From: Tepidimicrobium xylanilyticum
GTDB lineage: Bacteria > Bacillota > Clostridia > Tissierellales > Tepidimicrobiaceae
Length of the DNA: 64,000 nt
Assembly: GCF_900106765.1 (NCBI RefSeq)
Contig: NZ_FNNG01000007.1
Location: 76,999-140,998, forward strand
Reading direction: 5' to 3'
A program made the position numbers and the translations under genes. The notes beneath the pieces are model-generated. The model was not told the DNA's origin and did no database searches. It worked only from the letters and a program-made list of their open reading frames with translations. Positions 10,377 through 17,197 of this stretch are shown in pieces (position 1 is the first letter of the stretch; every line of letters starts with the position of its first letter).

Positions 10377-10682
10377 CTATGAAGTTTGAAAATATTTTTC
10401 CTCTATATCTTCCAGGTGATTGAATATATGGACTAGATCTTTACCAAAATTCAACAAAGAATAATAGGTGTTGGTCCCATTTGTCCTCTTTTCAATAACC
10501 TTTTTTTCGATAAGGATTGATAATTTTCTGTTTAACTCTGTATGGCTTATATAAGGAATACTCGTTAATATTTCACTATAGCGTTGGTTTCCTAATTGGA
10601 TGGACTTTAATATTTCAGGAACCCATCTAAGCTTTATTAGATCTTGAACAATCTGAAATCCGTTAATAACTTTGTTTTCCAT
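10377..10682 (-). CDS. HxlR-family winged-helix regulator
   Basis: A 101-residue protein that is almost entirely the HxlR DNA-binding domain. RWVPEILKSIQLGNQRYSEI corresponds to the family's KWxxxIL..L..G..RFxEL block. It is followed by IPYISHTELNRKLSILIEKK (recognition helix region) and a wing (VIEKRTNGTNTYYSL). The N-terminal Cys used for redox sensing in some members (HypR, YodB) is absent, so the signal is unknown. It is divergent from dps with about 160 bases between starts, which makes dps a possible but unproven target. RBS GAGGTG precedes the ATG at 10682. Confidence 0.82.
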   Translation of the reverse strand: MENKVINGFQIVQDLIKLRWVPEILKSIQLGNQRYSEILTSIPYISHTELNRKLSILIEKKVIEKRTNGTNTYYSLLNFGKDLVHIFNHLEDIEEKYFQTS

Positions 10683-10840
10683 AGTATCACCTCTACTAAC
10701 AAATTTGTGCCTTTTTGTTTCTTATATTGTACCATATAATAATATATAGAAAAAGAATGTTTGAATAATAGATAGAAAAAAGAATACTTGGGTATATAAG
10801 TAATGTGTATACTATTAGCTAAATAATAAGGAGGTATAAA

Positions 10841-11275
10841 ATGAAACATATTAACTTGTTACAAAAATATTTATCTAACTTAGCTGTATTAAATGTTAAG
10901 CTACACAATATCCACTGGAATGTGGTAGGCACACAATTTTTAAATGTTCATAATTTTACAGAGGAAATCTACGATGACTTATTTGAAAAGTTCGACGAAG
11001 TAGCTGAATTATTAAAAACTAAAAATGTAATGCCTCTATCTACTATGGCAGAATATCTAGAAAACGCAACTATCGAAGAAGTAAAGGCTAAAGAATTTAC
11101 AATAAAAGAGTCCTATGAAATCATTAAAAAGGATTTAGAAATTATGAAAAACTTAGCAACTGAAATTAGAAATACTGCTGATGAAGAAGGCGATTTTGAA
11201 ACAGTTGCCATGTTTGAAGATTTCGTTTCTGAATTGAGTAAGAATATTTGGTTTGTTGATGCTATGCTTAAATAA
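10841..11275 (+). CDS. dps: Dps/ferritin-like iron-storage and DNA-protection protein
   Basis: A 144-residue ferritin-fold protein of normal Dps length. The ferroxidase region is clear: LHNIHWNVVG (about 21-30) supplies His ligands and FTEEIYDDLFEKFDEVAELL (about 39-58) the acidic ligands contributed by the neighbouring subunit. Dps shells oxidise Fe(II) with peroxide and store the iron, protecting DNA. RBS AAGGAGG is 8 bases before the ATG. Single-gene unit with a strong terminator. The promoter region contains AT-rich partial palindromes but no PerR box I can defend. Confidence 0.93.
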   Translation: MKHINLLQKYLSNLAVLNVKLHNIHWNVVGTQFLNVHNFTEEIYDDLFEKFDEVAELLKTKNVMPLSTMAEYLENATIEEVKAKEFTIKESYEIIKKDLEIMKNLATEIRNTADEEGDFETVAMFEDFVSELSKNIWFVDAMLK

Positions 11276-11293
11276 TAAGCAAATAATAATTTT

Positions 11294-11328
11294 GAAGCAT
11301 CCCTATATACCTAGGGATGCTTCTTTTT
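11294..11328 (+). terminator. Terminator of dps
   Basis: GAAGCATCCCTA (11294-11305) pairs with TAGGGATGCTTC (11312-11323) and is followed by seven to nine T residues. Confidence 0.9.
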
Positions 11329-11376
11329 TTGTATTTTTATTTTTGTATTTATGTTCTCAAAAATTCTACCTCCAAT

Positions 11377-11407
11377 TGTAACATAACTTTTTGTACATGC
11401 ATACTAT
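11377..11407 (+). promoter_or_regulatory. Possible sporulation-sigma promoter of the small-gene cluster
   Basis: CATACTAT at 11400-11407 resembles the -10 element shared by sigma-E/G/K promoters, and ACATAA at 11381-11386 or TGTAAC at 11377-11382 could be a -35. No good sigma-A promoter is visible here. The match is weak and by eye only. Confidence 0.25.
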
Positions 11408-11437
11408 GTACTACCAAAGAGGAAGGGAGGTTAAGAA

Positions 11438-11593
11438 ATGGCAGATAGAATACTGGCATCAGTAGTAAATCAAAAATCTGTAACTCAAATACAACTACAA
11501 GTTCTAACAATAATTGCTGCTCAAATAGCAAGCGTAATTGAAGCTCAAATAGGCGCTGCACTACAATTTGATGATGATTTAATAGACGTTTAA
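11438..11593 (+). CDS. Small protein A of the 11.4-13.9 kb cluster (51 aa)
   Basis: Unrecognised 51-residue protein with an excellent RBS (GGGAGG 8 bases before ATG). It starts MADRILASVVNQKSVTQIQL, continues as a strongly amphipathic or hydrophobic helix (VLTIIAAQIASVIEAQIGAA), and ends with an acidic tail (DDDLIDV). No signal peptide or export motif. The VNQ segment followed by a hydrophobic stretch resembles the ANQ/SNQ core in proteins C, F and G downstream. First gene of the cluster, 57 bases before protein B. A coding gene is supported by RBS, spacing and context; function is unknown. Confidence 0.7.
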   Translation: MADRILASVVNQKSVTQIQLQVLTIIAAQIASVIEAQIGAALQFDDDLIDV

Positions 11594-11650
11594 TATAAAT
11601 TAAACTGCTTCTAAGAATAAGTCCTATAAATAATAGAAAGGGGCGAGAAA

Positions 11651-11869
11651 ATGAAGATAGGATTTTCAAAAGATGGCTTAACATTTAACTCAAAGAAATT
11701 TAACCCTTTAAATATTCCTATAAAAGGAATTACCTTAGAATCCGATATACCAGTAGAACAACCTGATCCAGCTGAAATATTATCTGCATTTCAACAACCT
11801 GATATTAGGAATGTTAACAGGATGCAGGGAATAGATTTGTTAAAATCAATGATAGAAAAAGCTAGATAG
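11651..11869 (+). CDS. Small protein B of the cluster (72 aa)
   Basis: Unrecognised, soluble-looking 72-residue protein; AGGGGCG precedes the ATG. The first half is beta-prone (MKIGFSKDGLTFNSKKFNPL), the middle is proline-rich and acidic (DIPVEQPDPAEILSAFQQPD), and the C terminus is a basic helix (GIDLLKSMIEKAR). No Cys, signal peptide or membrane segment. Followed by a terminator at 11886, so A and B form the first transcription unit. No family assigned. Confidence 0.7.
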   Translation: MKIGFSKDGLTFNSKKFNPLNIPIKGITLESDIPVEQPDPAEILSAFQQPDIRNVNRMQGIDLLKSMIEKAR

Positions 11870-11885
11870 CCTAGATTTAAATAGA

Positions 11886-11921
11886 GGACTGCCTTAAAAA
11901 AACATTAAGGCAGTTCCTTTA
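11886..11921 (+). terminator. Terminator between the two units of the small-gene cluster
   Basis: GGACTGCCTTAA (11886-11897) pairs with TTAAGGCAGTTCC (11905-11917) and leads into a T-rich tail, separating genes A-B from genes C-I. Confidence 0.8.
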
Positions 11922-11992
11922 ATTTATAAATTGTAACTGTTTCATGATTATTTCATAAAATATAATATAAAACTAAAATGGAGGTAAGTTGC

Positions 11993-12157
11993 ATGTCGAA
12001 AAAAATTCAAAAATCATTACCTGAAGAAAAGCAAAGTACCTATATGGGCGCTAAAATTGCAAATCAAATAAATACCAATCAGCAATCTAATATGCTCCTT
12101 TCCGCTTATAGTGTAGTAACTCAAAATTCTACAACGGTTAATATAAATTTAGAATAA
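11993..12157 (+). CDS. Small protein C of the cluster (54 aa)
   Basis: Unrecognised 54-residue protein with TGGAGG 8 bases before the ATG. It begins with a charged segment (MSKKIQKSLPEEKQ) and continues with GAKIANQINTNQQSNMLLSA and a Thr/Asn-rich beta-prone end (VVTQNSTTVNINLE). The ANQ block followed by a hydrophobic strand resembles the SNQAN block of proteins F and G, suggesting a minimal version of the same domain. First gene of the second unit; the stop is 15 bases before gene D. Function unknown. Confidence 0.65.
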   Translation: MSKKIQKSLPEEKQSTYMGAKIANQINTNQQSNMLLSAYSVVTQNSTTVNINLE

Positions 12158-12172
12158 GGGGAGGTTAAATCT

Positions 12173-12481
12173 TTGGAGACCATGGACAAAAGGAATAATC
12201 AGTGGATTATAATAAAGTTTAAGAAAAAATCGGATAGACTTCCTAATGAGTTAAGAATTGATATGGATGGTAGCGTATATGTAGATGGCGAGTTGTATGA
12301 TGAAAAAAATTCTAAATATAGTAACCTAAACGTGGATGTAGAACATCACAATAGGCTAAGCTCTGGAGAAGAAACTCAAAAAATAATTGAACAAAGTAAA
12401 AAAGCTAAGAAAGGTGAAATCATCACTATTAAAGAAGAGGAAGGCCCTGACAAAAAGGAGATTACCACTGTTAAATTCTAG
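12173..12481 (+). CDS. Small protein D of the cluster (102 aa)
   Basis: Unrecognised 102-residue, highly charged soluble protein. It starts at TTG 12173, with GGGAGG upstream; an ATG three codons later (12182) is the alternative. The first 45 residues look beta-stranded (NQWIIIKFKKKSD, MDGSVYVDGELYD), and the remainder is Lys/Glu-rich (KKAKKGEIITIKEEEGPDKK). No membrane segment, no Cys. It sits in the same short-spaced array as genes C and E (spacing about 15 bases). No family assigned. Confidence 0.7.
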   Translation: METMDKRNNQWIIIKFKKKSDRLPNELRIDMDGSVYVDGELYDEKNSKYSNLNVDVEHHNRLSSGEETQKIIEQSKKAKKGEIITIKEEEGPDKKEITTVKF

Positions 12482-12497
12482 TAAGGGAGGTAATGAT

Positions 12498-12722
12498 TTG
12501 GATAATCAAGAAGATAAGGATATATTAAGAGATAAAATCAACACGATGCCAAATTATAAAAAAATAACAACCGATAATATGGAAATAACCCTTTTCATTA
12601 AAAAGCAAAAAAACCCTGCAGAACTTCTAGAAAAATTATATATTTTGCGAAATAATGACAAATTAAGTAACCAAGAAAAAAATGAGATAGCAAAAAAGAT
12701 AATGATGGATTTTATGAGGTGA
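12498..12722 (+). CDS. Small protein E of the cluster (74 aa)
   Basis: Unrecognised 74-residue, mostly helical and charged protein. The TTG at 12498 is chosen because GGGAGG is 7 bases upstream; a longer in-frame version from 12387 would overlap gene D by 95 bases. It has the pattern MEITLFIKKQKNPAELLEKL followed by a second charged helix ending KKIMMDFMR. No Cys or membrane segment. Six bases separate its stop from gene F. Function unknown. Confidence 0.65.
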   Translation: MDNQEDKDILRDKINTMPNYKKITTDNMEITLFIKKQKNPAELLEKLYILRNNDKLSNQEKNEIAKKIMMDFMR

Positions 12723-12728
12723 TTCATA

Positions 12729-12995
12729 TTGGAAAAAGTCAAACATTCGCTACTACTTAACATATCAAATCAAGCTAATACTATCCGTTGTAGAAAAACT
12801 AATCTGTCTCAGTTTAATTTCATCGTCATTCTAGGTCTTGAATACTTGAAATCATTAGATAAATCTAAAGGCATACCAATTTCTATTAATATAGATGAAG
12901 AAGGGGATTTATCCATCAATGGAATTCCAGGAGAAGTGATTGACGATAGAAACATCTATATCTACACGGATAAAAAAATTACTGAAAGCGATTAA
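12729..12995 (+). CDS. Small protein F of the cluster (88 aa), paralogue of G
   Basis: Unrecognised 88-residue protein starting at TTG 12729, with GAGGTG 8 bases before it. It contains LLNISNQANTIRCRKTNLSQ, then a hydrophobic strand (FNFIVILGLEYLKSL), then INIDEEGDLSINGIPGEVID. The same order (SNQAN, ..SQ/TQL, hydrophobic FIVI, YI/YL..L, alternating beta strands, NNI/NGI) occurs in protein G, so F and G are paralogues. No signal peptide. Function unknown; a structural assembly role is conceivable but only inferred. Confidence 0.7.
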   Translation: MEKVKHSLLLNISNQANTIRCRKTNLSQFNFIVILGLEYLKSLDKSKGIPISINIDEEGDLSINGIPGEVIDDRNIYIYTDKKITESD

Positions 12996-13031
12996 TTAGT
13001 ATTTGAATGAATTTCATATGGGGGGATTTTA

Positions 13032-13349
13032 GTGGTAGATATCGATAAATCGGAAGAATTCTTTGCAGAAACAGTCGACGATAGTGATAATAAAATATAT
13101 AATTTTATGATAAATGCATCAAACCAAGCTAATTTAACAAGCAATAACAATATTTCTCCAACACAACTAAGTTCCATTTTTATTGTTATTAGTCCATATT
13201 ATATAGAAAAGCTCAATATAGAAGGGTTAGATTTAGATATAAAAGTAAGTGAAAATAATACGGTTACAATTAATAATATAGACTATGAAATGGTAGAAAT
13301 TAACCCAGGAGTTAAAATATTTGGATTATGTAAGCATAATAAGGAGTGA
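13032..13349 (+). CDS. Small protein G of the cluster (105 aa), paralogue of F
   Basis: Unrecognised 105-residue protein starting at GTG 13032 with a GGGGGG-type RBS. An acidic N terminus (VDIDKSEEFFAETVDDSDN) precedes FMINASNQANLTSNNNISPT, then QLSSIFIVISPYYIEKLNIE, then beta-prone VSENNTVTINNIDYEMVEI. This parallels protein F segment by segment. Its TGA stop overlaps the RBS of gene H. Function unknown. Confidence 0.7.
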   Translation: MVDIDKSEEFFAETVDDSDNKIYNFMINASNQANLTSNNNISPTQLSSIFIVISPYYIEKLNIEGLDLDIKVSENNTVTINNIDYEMVEINPGVKIFGLCKHNKE

Positions 13350-13351
13350 AA

Positions 13352-13591
13352 ATGATGAATTCAAAAAATAATAAGGATATTAAATCTATAAAAAGAAAAC
13401 TAGATAGGCTACTTACAGATGAAGAAAAAGTCCTATATAAAAAGGTGTTAGAAGATATAGCAAAAAATGAGGACTTTTATAACACAAGTTCTCCTGAAGA
13501 AATTACCGCCCATTTAGTTAATAATTGTGGTTTTGATAAGATCAGCATTTATAAATTATTCAAAAAAATAACCCTTATAAGTGAGGAGTGA
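13352..13591 (+). CDS. Small protein H of the cluster (79 aa)
   Basis: Unrecognised, all-helical, Lys-rich protein of about 79 residues. AAGGAG at 13341-13346 serves ATG 13352 or ATG 13355; both are in frame and I cannot separate them. The body reads IKRKLDRLLTDEEKVLYKKV, then SSPEEITAHLVNNCGFDKIS and IYKLFKKITL. One Cys. No membrane segment. Translationally coupled to gene G. Function unknown. Confidence 0.65.
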   Translation: MMNSKNNKDIKSIKRKLDRLLTDEEKVLYKKVLEDIAKNEDFYNTSSPEEITAHLVNNCGFDKISIYKLFKKITLISEE

Positions 13592-13597
13592 ATCTGA

Positions 13598-13858
13598 ATG
13601 TCCAATGATGAATACAGTAATGAATATCCAATAATAATGAGCAATGAAATTCCCTTATTTAATAGTCAAAAAGAAAAAGCAAATAAGGAATTGTCCAAGA
13701 AAAATAAAGAACATATTGAAAAAGAAAAACCTGAAGTTGAAAAAAAGCAGGAAGAAAATAATAAAGAAACTAAAAATGCTGGTCTAGATATGGCTATCAA
13801 AATTGTAGATGAATTCACCAAAATATATATGAATTATTTTGAAAATAAAAGGGACTAA
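13598..13858 (+). CDS. Small protein I of the cluster (86 aa)
   Basis: Unrecognised 86-residue protein with GAGGAG before its ATG. The N terminus is Asn/Glu/Ser-rich (MSNDEYSNEYPIIMSNEIPL), the middle is a long Lys/Glu helix that may be a coiled coil (about 25-62), and the C terminus is an amphipathic helix (AGLDMAIKIVDEFTKIYMNY). Last gene of the array; a terminator begins inside its stop region. Function unknown. Confidence 0.65.
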   Translation: MSNDEYSNEYPIIMSNEIPLFNSQKEKANKELSKKNKEHIEKEKPEVEKKQEENNKETKNAGLDMAIKIVDEFTKIYMNYFENKRD

Positions 13859-13883
13859 GAATAATATATTAGGCCCTTTTATG
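13847..13883 (+). terminator. Terminator closing the small-gene cluster
   Basis: AAAAGGGACTAA (13847-13858) pairs with TTAGGCCCTTTT (13869-13880, one mismatch). The A-rich left arm and T-rich right arm let it work in both directions, so it may also end the leftward dusA transcript (stop at 13895). Confidence 0.75.
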
Positions 13884-13894
13884 GTTTCCAGCAG

Positions 13895-14920
13895 TTAAAT
13901 AATTCTAGGTCTCTCATCTAATACATCTTCAGGAAGTAGGTCCAATGCTCTTTCCAATATTTCCTTAGCACCATATCCTGCTTCCCATGGAGGAGATATA
14001 AGTTGCCTCCATATTCTACTTCCTCTTTTATTATGAAAGAGACCTATAGTATTTTTTATAGCATGGTAACCTCTTTTATCATCCTCCCCGAGTTTTTTAA
14101 CATAATTTATTAATTCCTCTATGATTTCTCGCCTAGAAACATTATTGACTTTGCCATTATCATAAAATCGGTCTACTTCAGATAATAAAAATGGATTTTC
14201 ATAAGCCACCCTACCTAGCATTACTCCATCTACATGGCGTAAATGATCCTTTATAGAATTTATAGTTTTTATGCCCCCATTTATTTCGATAAATAGATGG
14301 GGGAAATTCTTCTTTATTCTATATACCTCATCATATCTAAGAGGAGGAACTTCTCTATTTTCTTTAGGGCTTAACCCTTCTAATATAGCAATACGAGCGT
14401 GAATTATAAAATGATTTACTCCCGTTTCAGCTATTATTTTCACGAACCTTTCTAAATCTTCATATTTATCCAATACGACCTTTGGTAAGTCCTTAGGTAA
14501 TACGTTGGTTCCATCAATTCCAATCCTATGCTTTACAGTAATTGGCTTATTAGTTTCTCTTTTCATAGCATAGATTATTTCAGCAACTAACTCTGGATAC
14601 GCCATTAAAGTTGCTCCCATCTGATTTCCCGAAACTCTATCCGAAGGACAACCTAGGTTTACATTAATTTCATCATAATCCCAATCCTCTGCAATTTTAA
14701 CTGCTTCAGCCATCTCTTTCTTATCATATCCTGCAATTTGCAAAGCTATAGGTTTTTCCACTGGATCAAAATCTAAAATTTTATTCCTATCTCCATATAT
14801 GATAGCGCTACTTGTAATCATCTCTGTATATAAAATAGCTTTCTTAGTTAGTAGTCTACAAAAATATCTAAAATGTCTATCCGTAATATCTACCATAGGT
14901 GCAATACTTATTCTAGCCAT
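13895..14920 (-). CDS. dusA: tRNA-dihydrouridine synthase, DusA type
   Basis: FMN-dependent enzyme that reduces uridines in the D loop of tRNA. The 341-residue protein begins ISIAPMVDITDRHFRYFCRL and continues LYTEMITSSAIIYG, the DusA-subfamily opening. The catalytic Cys is in VNLGCPSDRV (about 90-99), and the FMN-phosphate loop region INGGIKT is near 216. RBS AGGAGG is 8 bases before the ATG. Single leftward gene, converging on the small-gene cluster. DusA is typical of Proteobacteria but also occurs in Clostridia; DusB is the more usual Firmicutes form. Confidence 0.92.
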   Translation of the reverse strand: MARISIAPMVDITDRHFRYFCRLLTKKAILYTEMITSSAIIYGDRNKILDFDPVEKPIALQIAGYDKKEMAEAVKIAEDWDYDEINVNLGCPSDRVSGNQMGATLMAYPELVAEIIYAMKRETNKPITVKHRIGIDGTNVLPKDLPKVVLDKYEDLERFVKIIAETGVNHFIIHARIAILEGLSPKENREVPPLRYDEVYRIKKNFPHLFIEINGGIKTINSIKDHLRHVDGVMLGRVAYENPFLLSEVDRFYDNGKVNNVSRREIIEELINYVKKLGEDDKRGYHAIKNTIGLFHNKRGSRIWRQLISPPWEAGYGAKEILERALDLLPEDVLDERPRII

Positions 14921-14992
14921 CCTATTACCTCCTATTAAGCTTAATTATAATATACGATATATTATTCCTCAAAACTATACATAATCATAAAA

Positions 14993-15045
14993 AATTCTCC
15001 TTTCCAGTTTTAATCATATTTTGATTACAGCTAGAAAAGAGAATT
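14993..15045. repeat. Dispersed 53-bp hairpin repeat, copy 1
   Basis: Outer arms AATTCTCCTTTCCAG and CTAGAAAAGAGAATT pair almost completely, with an inner TAATCA/TGATTA stem. The same 53-base element, about 80 percent identical by eye, recurs at 60028-60080, and a decayed copy lies at 36487-36534. In the leftward reading each copy contains AAAGGAG. Confidence 0.7.
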
Positions 15046-15132
15046 AGTTTTTCAATATAAGATATTTATATATCTTAAATAAATTCAATATTCATAGTAA
15101 TTATGATTATAAAAAAAACTAATTTTATGTAG

Positions 15133-15555
15133 TTAAGACCATATGATTCTCATCAATTTGGGATATTCCTCTTCAATAATATTCAACATGCCCAATATTA
15201 TGTCCATTATTACTTCACTTCTGAAATTATTATCAACTAGTGTAAAAGCTTGAGCCATAATAGAATCATTTTGGAATACAAATTTTAAATATGTATACTT
15301 CATATTTAACTCATTTATAGCCTCATATACATAATCCCTTTTTACAGGATTAATTCCATTTATAAAATCTCCCCCGTAAACGCTAACCAATGAGTCAGTT
15401 TTGTTGAAAACAACTAAAATTCTAATATTTCCTCCTGTTTTTAAAGTTTCCCTAATTACTACAGTTGTAGATCCATCGTTTTCCTCATTAAATTGCAAAT
15501 TGATATTTTGGCTTTGTAAATAACTTCTAAATTGCTGCGCATTACTAGTTAACAT
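15133..15555 (-). CDS. YbjN-like domain protein
   Basis: A 140-residue soluble protein resembling the YbjN/type III chaperone-like fold: DGSTTVVIRETLKTGGNIRI (central sheet), VYEAINELNMKYTYLKFVFQ (helix and strand), and a C-terminal helix (SEVIMDIILGMLNIIEEEYP). Members are proposed accessory or sensory proteins of unknown biochemistry. I use ATG 15555, 8 bases after GGAGG; an ATG at 15570 overlaps that RBS. Single gene with about 430 bases of sparse sequence on either side. Family call is moderate. Confidence 0.6.
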   Translation of the reverse strand: MLTSNAQQFRSYLQSQNINLQFNEENDGSTTVVIRETLKTGGNIRILVVFNKTDSLVSVYGGDFINGINPVKRDYVYEAINELNMKYTYLKFVFQNDSIMAQAFTLVDNNFRSEVIMDIILGMLNIIEEEYPKLMRIIWS

Positions 15556-15683
15556 CTGAATGACCTCCATTTATGAAATATAATTTAATTATATCATTCC
15601 TAATGGAATCGTACAACTCCCTTATTTTCTAACTTGGAGACTTTGATAACAAAAGTATCCTAAATGATTGTGAATTTAAATAA

Positions 15684-15710
15684 AAAAAGAGGATGTTTTA
15701 TCCTCTTTTT
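15684..15710 (-). terminator. Terminator of the PfpI-like gene
   Basis: AAAAAGAGGAT pairs with ATCCTCTTTTT around a four-to-five-base loop. The leftward reading ends in seven T residues. Confidence 0.85.
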
Positions 15711-15735
15711 ATGGCTTTATCCATACTTTATTACT

Positions 15736-16248
15736 CTAAACGTCATTTAGCTTTTTAATAATTGCTTTCAAAAATGAAGGCAGGTCCTTTGGTGTTCTAG
15801 AAGTAATTAAGTTGCCATCAATTACTACTTCTTCATCTAAGTACTCAGCCCCTGCATTAATCAAGTCATCCTTTATTGAAAAGAAGGATGTTACCTTTTT
15901 ACCTTTAAGATCGCATGCTGATGCCATCATCCAAGGTCCATGACAAATTGCAGCAACTAACTTATTAGCCTTATACATTTCCCTAACAAATTCTACAGTT
16001 TCAGGACATCTTCTCATATTGTCTGGTGAAAAGCCTCCTGGTATAATGACTGCATCATAATCCCTAGCTAAAACTTCCTTAGATGAATGGGTGCTCTTTT
16101 CTTTTAGTCCAGATTTAGATACATAGACTGTATCCTTATCAGTACCTACTAAGTCTACTTTATAACCCTCTTCTAACAACCTAAAATATGGATATATGAG
16201 TTCCCTTTCATCAAATAGGTCTTCTATTAGAATAGCTACTCTTTTCAT
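15736..16248 (-). CDS. DJ-1/PfpI family protein (deglycase/protease-like)
   Basis: A 170-residue class I glutamine-amidotransferase-like protein. VAAICHGPWMMA (about 93-104) holds the nucleophilic Cys-His of the PfpI/YhbO group; AVIIPGGFSPDNMR is the preceding oxyanion loop, and an N-terminal Glu (ILIEDLFDERE) fits the Glu-Cys-His triad. Relatives act as general stress proteins or glyoxal-related deglycases; the exact substrate is uncertain. ATG 16248 is chosen because AAAGGGGAT precedes it; a longer start at 16278 would remove that RBS. Single gene, terminator downstream. Confidence 0.88.
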   Translation of the reverse strand: MKRVAILIEDLFDERELIYPYFRLLEEGYKVDLVGTDKDTVYVSKSGLKEKSTHSSKEVLARDYDAVIIPGGFSPDNMRRCPETVEFVREMYKANKLVAAICHGPWMMASACDLKGKKVTSFFSIKDDLINAGAEYLDEEVVIDGNLITSRTPKDLPSFLKAIIKKLNDV

Positions 16249-16320
16249 AACTATCCCCTTTCTTAAAAAATTTCTCACACTATACTTACCCTAAAAAATT
16301 TAATATAACAATTAATAACC

Positions 16321-17022
16321 TTATCTCTTTCTTAATACTTCGAATTTCCTTTTACCAATTTTTTGTCTCTCTAGCTTGATAAATTTATCATTTTTTACCT
16401 TCTGCTTTTTATTCATGGAGAGGCCTATTATTGTATCCGAAGTACAAGCTCCATAAAGAACATCCAATAATCTATTTACAAGGCCTTCTCCGCTACCCTT
16501 CCAGTCCACCAATTGGTCATAAGGAACATCTGTTATTATAATATCTGGTTTAATTTCAAGTTTAATCTCCTTTAATGCATCAGCTTGAAAAACTTCATAT
16601 TGAATAGGGGTTTTAATCATACTTCTTAAAATAATTGCACTTTCCTTTGCCATTGCATGGGATTCTTTATTATAATTTACAATCATATTATCTATCTCTT
16701 TTATCCTGTTGTCCATCCCTTCTTCGCTCAATAAGGATAAGTTCTTCTTCGCAACTTCAAGTAGTTCTAAATCTATATCGCTTCCAATTATTCTACTTAT
16801 GGTATTTTGATTTAAAAAACCCAGTACAGTAACTAGATATCCTCCTCCACAACAACAATCATATAAACAAATATTATTCTTTTTACGAGAGTATTCTATA
16901 CATCTTCCATATATCTCCTGAGCTAACCTTACTGGAAAGTTAGTCATACCGCTTATATGATATAGAACACGCCCACTTGAAAAATCCTCGTAATTAATAT
17001 TTTTTCCATATCTATATTCCAT
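16321..17022 (-). CDS. AviRa-like 23S rRNA (guanine) methyltransferase
   Basis: A 233-residue SAM-dependent methyltransferase whose whole layout matches AviRa, the avilamycin-resistance enzyme that methylates G2535 of 23S rRNA. GRVLYHISGMTNFPVRLAQE opens it. LYDCCCGGGYLVTVLG (about 53-68) is the SAM-binding loop, followed by IIGSDIDLELLEVAKKNLSL. ITDVPYDQLVDWKGSG (about 163-178) is the catalytic (N/D)PP(Y)-like block. It is shorter than I recall for AviRa by a few tens of residues at most. RBS AGAGAGG precedes the ATG. It stands alone between the PfpI and MFS genes. Function as a resistance enzyme or as housekeeping rRNA modification cannot be decided here. Confidence 0.8.
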   Translation of the reverse strand: MEYRYGKNINYEDFSSGRVLYHISGMTNFPVRLAQEIYGRCIEYSRKKNNICLYDCCCGGGYLVTVLGFLNQNTISRIIGSDIDLELLEVAKKNLSLLSEEGMDNRIKEIDNMIVNYNKESHAMAKESAIILRSMIKTPIQYEVFQADALKEIKLEIKPDIIITDVPYDQLVDWKGSGEGLVNRLLDVLYGACTSDTIIGLSMNKKQKVKNDKFIKLERQKIGKRKFEVLRKR

Positions 17023-17119
17023 AAAACAACCTCTCTATGTAATACCAAGTTATTCATCTTAAGCATATTTATTTTAATAAATCTAAGGCCATGATATCAA
17101 ATTCTTGATGTGGATTCAA

Positions 17120-17162
17120 TAAAACCCTTAAAGCATCCAAACAAGATACTTTTAAGGGTTTT
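17120..17162 (-). terminator. Terminator of the MFS gene
   Basis: AAAACCCTTAAA (17121-17132) pairs with TTTTAAGGGTTTT (17150-17162), giving a T-run in the leftward direction about 35 bases after the MFS stop. Confidence 0.8.
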
Positions 17163-17197
17163 AAAGTCCAATTCAATTCTTAAGTATTTACTGACTT

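Noticed and set aside
11349-11684. A 111-codon leftward frame over small gene A
   Set aside because: No RBS, Leu/Phe-rich shadow composition, and the rightward frame has a strong RBS and spacing consistent with the array.
12387-12497. A longer start for small protein E
   Set aside because: It would overlap gene D by about 95 bases; the TTG at 12498 has a well-spaced GGGAGG.
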